Part shown: positions 60,044 to 64,000 of the stretch, one piece after another
Layout: the number at the start of each line of letters is the position of its first letter
How positions within the stretch are numbered: position 1 is the first letter of the stretch
Origin: Spirochaetaceae bacterium
GTDB taxonomy: Bacteria; Spirochaetota; Spirochaetia; CADAEX01
Length of the DNA: 64,000 nucleotides
NCBI GenBank assembly: GCA_009780675.1
Contig: WQZP01000008.1
Coordinates: 29,116 to 93,115, forward strand
Reading direction: 5' to 3'
The notes under the pieces: model-generated
Database searches by the model: none
What the model was told of the DNA's origin: nothing
The model's input: the letters and a program-made list of their open reading frames with translations, nothing else
Made by a program: the position numbers and the translations under genes

Positions 60044-61720
60044 TTATGCTTCATTGCAAAAACCAATTCGTCTTGCCCCTTTATCAATTACTTCATCTTC
60101 GCAGAGTACAGCTAAGTCGTTAAAAGTAAAGGTGTTACCGTAAAGCATAGAATTGATAACTTGCTTACGGGCAATGTTTTCTATCTGACCACCGGAAAAA
60201 TCATAACCACGGGAAAGAGCTTCGGCATCTTCAGTTGTCAGATCTGTAATGCGGTTTTGCCAGATCGCTGTCCGGGCATTGATGTCAGGTTTTTCAAACT
60301 CGATTTTATACAAAAAACGGCGTTCAAAAGCTTTATCCAGATTTGTCGCCATGTTGGTAGTGGCAATGAGGATTCCACCATCAAGATTTTCCATCTCCTG
60401 TAAAATGATGTTTTGTATATTATTCTCGGTTTGTGCCGTACCCTTGTATGTATCGCCTATTTCCCGGCGTTTACCCAACACTGCATCAGCTTCGTTAAAA
60501 AAGAGAATTGGAGTAAGATCGTTGTTTTTGATTAAGGATTTATAACGATCAAATATTGCTTTTATCCGTTTTTCGCTTTCGCCAAACCACTGGCTTTTGG
60601 TTTCACTGATATCAACAAGGCAGAGGTTGCGTCCTGTATTACGGGCGATTTGATATGCAGTCTCGGTTTTGCCGGTACCTGGTGGACCCTGGAAAAGGAT
60701 GGCAAAAGTAGTAGTCATTTTTTTATCAGCAAGGCGTGCTTTTATATTGGAAAAGTTATCTTTGCAAAGTAGGCTTGTAAGTTCTGTTATACGACTACTT
60801 ACACTCGCCGGGTAAAACATGGTGCGTTCCTGTATAGAATCTGCTTTGATGATGTTGTTTCCATTTTTTTGTTTTTTTTCTTTAAAGTTAATATCTGCAA
60901 AGAAAGTATCTTTTGCCTTTTCAGAAAGTGTCCAGGTTTCAGTGTCCGCAAGGCCGCAATCTATATTGTAAATGATGATCCCCTCCTTGGCGAGTTTATG
61001 GTTATTGGTTTTTAAACTTTGTTCAAAATTACGAAGTTCTTTAGGGCTTAATAATGACCTCATTTCGCGTATGCTGATGCTTTCTGTAGGTGCGTCAATC
61101 CATTTGCAGCAAAAAGCTAATAATTCCACACTTTGTCTTATACCGAGTTTATGTGCTTTTAAGCCTTGCATAAAAGTGCTTTTTCTGTTGGTAAGGAAAA
61201 GGGACTTTATTTCTGCCAAAAAACCAGAATCATTAATTTCGTATTCCCGTCTGGATTCCAGTAACTGGCGAGCTGTATCCAAAAACGCAGCAGGGCTCAA
61301 ACCCCTATACTCGATATTCCGGTAGAGTCGTCCTGTTCTTAATGTCTTAATCACCATTGTAGGGACAAAATAGCCTGGAAGCTTTGCAGAACCTCCATAA
61401 AATTGATAACGTTCATTATTTGCTTTGATGAGGTTTTGCTTCTCCAAAAGGTCAAAGTCATCCATATATTTTAGCATTTCTATTTTGCCACAATCCATAA
61501 TTTTTGCGATTGCGCTGACAGATACAGCTGCCTCATCAGAGTGCTCAAGGATAAGGGAAAAGAGGGCTGCCTGTGTTTCGGTTATTTTAAATAGCTTTGT
61601 AACTTTTGTTAAAAAAGGTGAGGCATTTTCAAAAAATTCTTGGGTTAATTTAAATTTTTTTGAAAGAGTGATTATTTCAGCAATGTCATCAAGAAGCCCT
61701 TTTTTTTCTACTGTTTCCAT
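60044..61720 (-). CDS. AAA+ ATPase, first paralogue
   Basis: 558 residues from ATG 61720 (AGGAG ahead). A helical N-terminal part (~1-60) is followed by a winged-helix-like region (LEHSDEAAVSVSAIAKIMDCGKIEMLKYMDDFDLLEKQNLI) and an unassigned middle. The AAA+ module has Walker A QGPPGTGKTETAYQIA, Walker B PILFFNEADAVLGKR, sensor 1 LIATTNMATNLD and AFERRFLYKIEFEKPD. It shares NEAD and the RRFLYKIEFEKPD string with the second paralogue. It opens the cluster and is probably driven from tandem repeats at 61864-61903. Confidence 0.88.
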   Translation of the reverse strand: METVEKKGLLDDIAEIITLSKKFKLTQEFFENASPFLTKVTKLFKITETQAALFSLILEHSDEAAVSVSAIAKIMDCGKIEMLKYMDDFDLLEKQNLIKANNERYQFYGGSAKLPGYFVPTMVIKTLRTGRLYRNIEYRGLSPAAFLDTARQLLESRREYEINDSGFLAEIKSLFLTNRKSTFMQGLKAHKLGIRQSVELLAFCCKWIDAPTESISIREMRSLLSPKELRNFEQSLKTNNHKLAKEGIIIYNIDCGLADTETWTLSEKAKDTFFADINFKEKKQKNGNNIIKADSIQERTMFYPASVSSRITELTSLLCKDNFSNIKARLADKKMTTTFAILFQGPPGTGKTETAYQIARNTGRNLCLVDISETKSQWFGESEKRIKAIFDRYKSLIKNNDLTPILFFNEADAVLGKRREIGDTYKGTAQTENNIQNIILQEMENLDGGILIATTNMATNLDKAFERRFLYKIEFEKPDINARTAIWQNRITDLTTEDAEALSRGYDFSGGQIENIARKQVINSMLYGNTFTFNDLAVLCEDEVIDKGARRIGFCNEA

Positions 61721-61863
61721 AATATTGTCTCCTAATTTTAGAGAATCTTTCAAGCACATGCTTGATTGGATACAGTTATTTTCTGTGTTCCACTTGATTT
61801 AAGGGCATATGGAATTTAATATGACATTGTTAAATATGAATTTTAAAGCCTCCTTAGTATTTA

Positions 61864-61903
61864 ATTATCTATAACATCTATATATTATCTATAACATCTA
61901 TAT
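61864..61903 (-). promoter_or_regulatory. Two tandem 20-bp repeats upstream of the AAA+ cluster
   Basis: ATTATCTATAACATCTATAT occurs twice in direct succession (61864-61883, 61884-61903). The core ATTATCTATAA also occurs at 62620-62630 around the start of the regulator gene. The reverse strand has TATAGAT/GATAAT strings, suited to a -10 box. Confidence 0.7.
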
Positions 61904-61937
61904 CACAAAAATCGGAAAAAAAATAGCGTGTAAAACA

Positions 61938-61974
61938 CACAATACCAAATTGTGCGTATACGCACGATATTGTG
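61938..61974. promoter_or_regulatory. Compound inverted repeat between the regulator and the AAA+ cluster
   Basis: CACAATA...TATTGTG (61938-61944 / 61968-61974) encloses a perfect 14-bp palindrome GTGCGTATACGCAC (61952-61965). It may end the regulator transcript, which runs towards it, or act as an operator. Confidence 0.5.
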
Positions 61975-61983
61975 CTGAATTAT

Positions 61984-62607
61984 TTATATATTCTGCAACT
62001 CTTCGCGGTTTGAACAATTGGTTTTATAATATATATAGCTTAAATAGTTTTCCACAGTTCGTATACCTATGCCCATTTCCTTTGCAATTTGCTTATTTGT
62101 TTTATTTTGTTTTAGCAATAAAATAACATCAGTTTCCCGTTTTGAAAGTTTTGCGTAAATATGGGATTTTTTATTTAATACAGGATGAAGCTCGTTTGAA
62201 AGATACAATTTTCCATCAATAATTGTGTCTATTGCTTCAATTAATTCAGCCGAGGTGCTTTTTTTTGGTAAAAAGCCTGCGGCTCCCCATTCAAAAACAA
62301 AATGTATTCTAAATAGATCTTCAAGAGCTGAACAAACCAGTACAGGAGCTGTCATATAATCACCATAAAGGTTAAGAAGTCCCAGTTTAAGAAGAAACAT
62401 TCTACCATGAGCCAGACATCCATTTTCTCCGCCTATCATTGGGTCAAGGATAATAATAGAAGGGAGTGTATTAGATTTTTCGATAGTTTTTATGGCTGCC
62501 TCAGTAGATTCTGCTTGCCAGTGGACTCTATAGCGGCTGGTTTTCTCCAAAATTGAAGTTATGCCGGCACGATAAATTGGTTGATCGTCAACTAATAACA
62601 CTTTCAT
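61984..62607 (-). CDS. NarL/FixJ-type response regulator without a neighbouring kinase
   Basis: 207 residues from ATG 62607 (MKVLLVDDQPIYRAG). The receiver has VDDQ and the phosphorylation Asp in PSIIILDPMIGGENG; the C-terminal LuxR helix-turn-helix is LSKRETDVILLLKQNKTNKQIAKEMGIGIRTVENYLSYIYYKTN. An insert in the receiver (AHGRMFLLKLGLLNLYGDYM) makes it unusual. No ribosome site is clear; an ATG at 62619 is possible. It reads towards the AAA+ cluster, 260 bp away. Confidence 0.88.
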   Translation of the reverse strand: MKVLLVDDQPIYRAGITSILEKTSRYRVHWQAESTEAAIKTIEKSNTLPSIIILDPMIGGENGCLAHGRMFLLKLGLLNLYGDYMTAPVLVCSALEDLFRIHFVFEWGAAGFLPKKSTSAELIEAIDTIIDGKLYLSNELHPVLNKKSHIYAKLSKRETDVILLLKQNKTNKQIAKEMGIGIRTVENYLSYIYYKTNCSNREELQNI

Positions 62608-62775
62608 ATGGTTATGCATATTATCTATAATAATAAACGATATTTTATACTTTGGACACAAAGGTTGATAGTTAAATGATTAATAATACAAAAAGAATAG
62701 CCCATTATTTTTCTTGTTTTCTTAACAACTATAAAAGTTGAAGCAATTTAACATTTTAAGAGTAAGTAGAGTTAA

Positions 62776-63435
62776 ATGAGTAATAACACGAAAATAAAAG
62801 ATCTTCCAAAAGAAAGCCGTCCCAGAGAAAAGCTCCTGGTTTTTGGAGCCCAGAACCTTTCAGATAGAGAACTTATATCTATTATACTGGGGAATGGGGT
62901 AAAAGGCAAAAATCTTTTGACACTTTCCGAAGAGGTATTAAATCAGCTTGATTTTTTAAATTATAAAATCAATGAGACTCTTCTTATGAACATAACAGGG
63001 CTTGGAAGGGCAAAAATAGCAGCAATTGCAGCGGCCATTGAATTTTCAAGAAGAATATTGTGCCCAAATTCAAAAAAAATCAAATCTTCATCTGATATAT
63101 ATCCTTATATCCAGCATTTTGCAGATAGAAAACAGGAAATTTTTGTGTGCGCCTCTCTTAATGGAGCAAATGAAATTATTGCAATAAGGGTGGTCTCTAT
63201 TGGGCTCATAAATAAAACCCTTGTGCACCCAAGAGAAGTATTTGCAGATCCTATTTCTGACAGGGCTGCTGCTGTAATTGTTTGCCATAATCACCCAAGC
63301 GGGAATCTTGAAGCAAGCGCCGAAGATATGGAAATAACAGAAAAGCTCAGAGATGCAGGTAATATCCTTGGAATTCCTTTGCTTGACCATATTATATTTT
63401 CACAGACAGGTTATAAAAGTATTCTTTCAGGATAA
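62776..63435 (+). CDS. radC: DNA repair protein RadC-like (JAB/MPN domain)
   Basis: 219 residues. A helix-hairpin-helix part (LSDRELISIILGNG; MNITGLGRAKIAAIAAAIEFSRRI) and a C-terminal JAB metal site HNHPSGNLEASAEDMEIT (H-x-H-P-S-G-x8-D). The role in repair is disputed; the fold is of a metallo-isopeptidase. It stands alone just before the rRNA operon. Confidence 0.93.
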   Translation: MSNNTKIKDLPKESRPREKLLVFGAQNLSDRELISIILGNGVKGKNLLTLSEEVLNQLDFLNYKINETLLMNITGLGRAKIAAIAAAIEFSRRILCPNSKKIKSSSDIYPYIQHFADRKQEIFVCASLNGANEIIAIRVVSIGLINKTLVHPREVFADPISDRAAAVIVCHNHPSGNLEASAEDMEITEKLRDAGNILGIPLLDHIIFSQTGYKSILSG

Positions 63436-63968
63436 ATAATAGACTGATGAAGAGGTAATGGGGATCAAATCCCGCACTATTTAATTTTTTTTAAAAAATT
63501 ATATTTTTTTTTAAATTTAGTTGACATATAAGCGATAATAATGGTAGTGTATGTTTCGCAACAAGAAAAAGTAGTGATAGTGTTGCAGGGATGGGAATTG
63601 CTAAGCCTTTCAAAATGCTTATTATTCCACTTAAAAACAATAAACTAATTTAGATTACTTTAAAAAAGTATCTCACTTGTTTTGCAACAAGGAAAATTGT
63701 TGTTTGCTGTCAAAATTGACATGTAAATATAAGAGCTTGGTAATTCAGGCTGATTTCGGAACGCTGCTAATAGAATAATAGCAGGAAGCAGATCTTTAAC
63801 AGAGAATAAGAGAAGGACCTGAAGCGGGTCAAGGAGAGAGGAATCTCTCGATATGTTTATGAAGCAGGAATGTGGAATAAATATGACCAGTTTTTAACTT
63901 TGAGAAAAGCTAAGGACAAAACAAAACTAATTAAAGCTATCTGGCTCGCAAGAGTCGGATGGAAATAA
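63436..63968 (+). promoter_or_regulatory. rRNA operon promoter and leader
   Basis: An A/T-tract block (63486-63519) lies directly before TTGACA (63521-63526), as an UP element would. The -10 box is not clear; TAGTGT (63545-63550) would be 18 bases away. The leader contains GATCTTTAACAGAG at 63791-63804, similar to the boxA antiterminator element, and GCAACAAG repeated at 63557 and 63684. Nothing here codes for protein. Confidence 0.6.
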
Positions 63969-64000
63969 ATAATGGAGAGTTTGATCCTGGCTCAGAACGA
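63969..64000 (+). rRNA. rrs: 16S ribosomal RNA, 5' end only
   Basis: AGAGTTTGATCCTGGCTCAG, the universal 5' segment of 16S rRNA, begins at 63976. The mature end should be about seven bases earlier. The gene continues beyond the window. Confidence 0.95.

Noticed and set aside
61947..61970. Member of the AAAT...ATTT palindrome family before the AAA+ cluster
   Set aside because: The ends are imperfect and a larger inverted repeat explains the sequence better.
63714..63734. Second rRNA promoter (TTGACA near TATAAG)
   Set aside because: The spacing of the two boxes is only six bases, too short for a sigma70 promoter.

Overview
The window is a 64 kb piece of an AT-rich bacterial chromosome, most likely a spirochaete of the Treponema lineage. 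The main evidence is gene order. The run rpsB-tsf-frr-uppS-cdsA-dxr-rseP without pyrH, and the run rpsF-ssb-rpsR-(DUF2232)-rplI-dnaB, are arrangements I know from treponemes. The window ends in the first ~32 bases of a 16S rRNA gene. No species can be named from the sequence alone.

Layout. 0-25 kb is housekeeping and metabolism: a partial phosphonate-type binding lipoprotein, thrS, an HD hydrolase, mgtE behind a long structured leader, a CDP-alcohol phosphatidyltransferase, a four-subunit 2-oxoacid:ferredoxin oxidoreductase operon, a glycosyltransferase, a beta-carbonic anhydrase, a lactate permease, a FIST sensor with a hybrid histidine kinase, a GH13 sugar phosphorylase, hemerythrin, EpmA-like lysyltransferase, an M16C peptidase and a possible outer-membrane barrel protein. 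25-33 kb is accessory: XRE regulators, a stripped Mu-like prophage (S24-type repressor with no visible catalytic Ser/Lys, Gp27-like protein, Mor activator, gpT capsid, gpP hub, but no transposase, terminase, portal or tape measure) and a PIN toxin-like pair. This region carries more than 20 palindromes of about 24 bp that share AAAT...ATTT ends while their arms differ from copy to copy. 33-50 kb is again core: ettA, maf, the rpsB-to-rseP operon, then on the minus strand the rpsF-to-dnaB operon, a YugP-type protease and a TMEM43-like membrane protein. 51-62.7 kb is accessory: two frameshifted genes, a lipoprotein with three repeated domains, a second XRE module, then a minus-strand cluster of a NarL-type regulator, two paralogous AAA+ ATPases, a small protein, a zinc-ribbon/TPR protein, a PPP-type phosphatase and a protein with uracil-DNA-glycosylase-like motifs. 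radC and the rRNA leader close the window.

The AAA+/TPR/phosphatase/UDG-like cluster is the best candidate for an undescribed system. Both ATPases carry an Asn-Glu-Ala-Asp Walker B. An 11-bp motif stands twice before the ATPase genes and once at the start of the neighbouring regulator gene. A promoter-like block before the phosphatase gene is repeated before an unrelated gene 5 kb away. The palindrome array is the most striking non-coding feature. A third theme is leaderless transcription: several genes have no Shine-Dalgarno and a -10 box 5 to 8 bases before the start codon.
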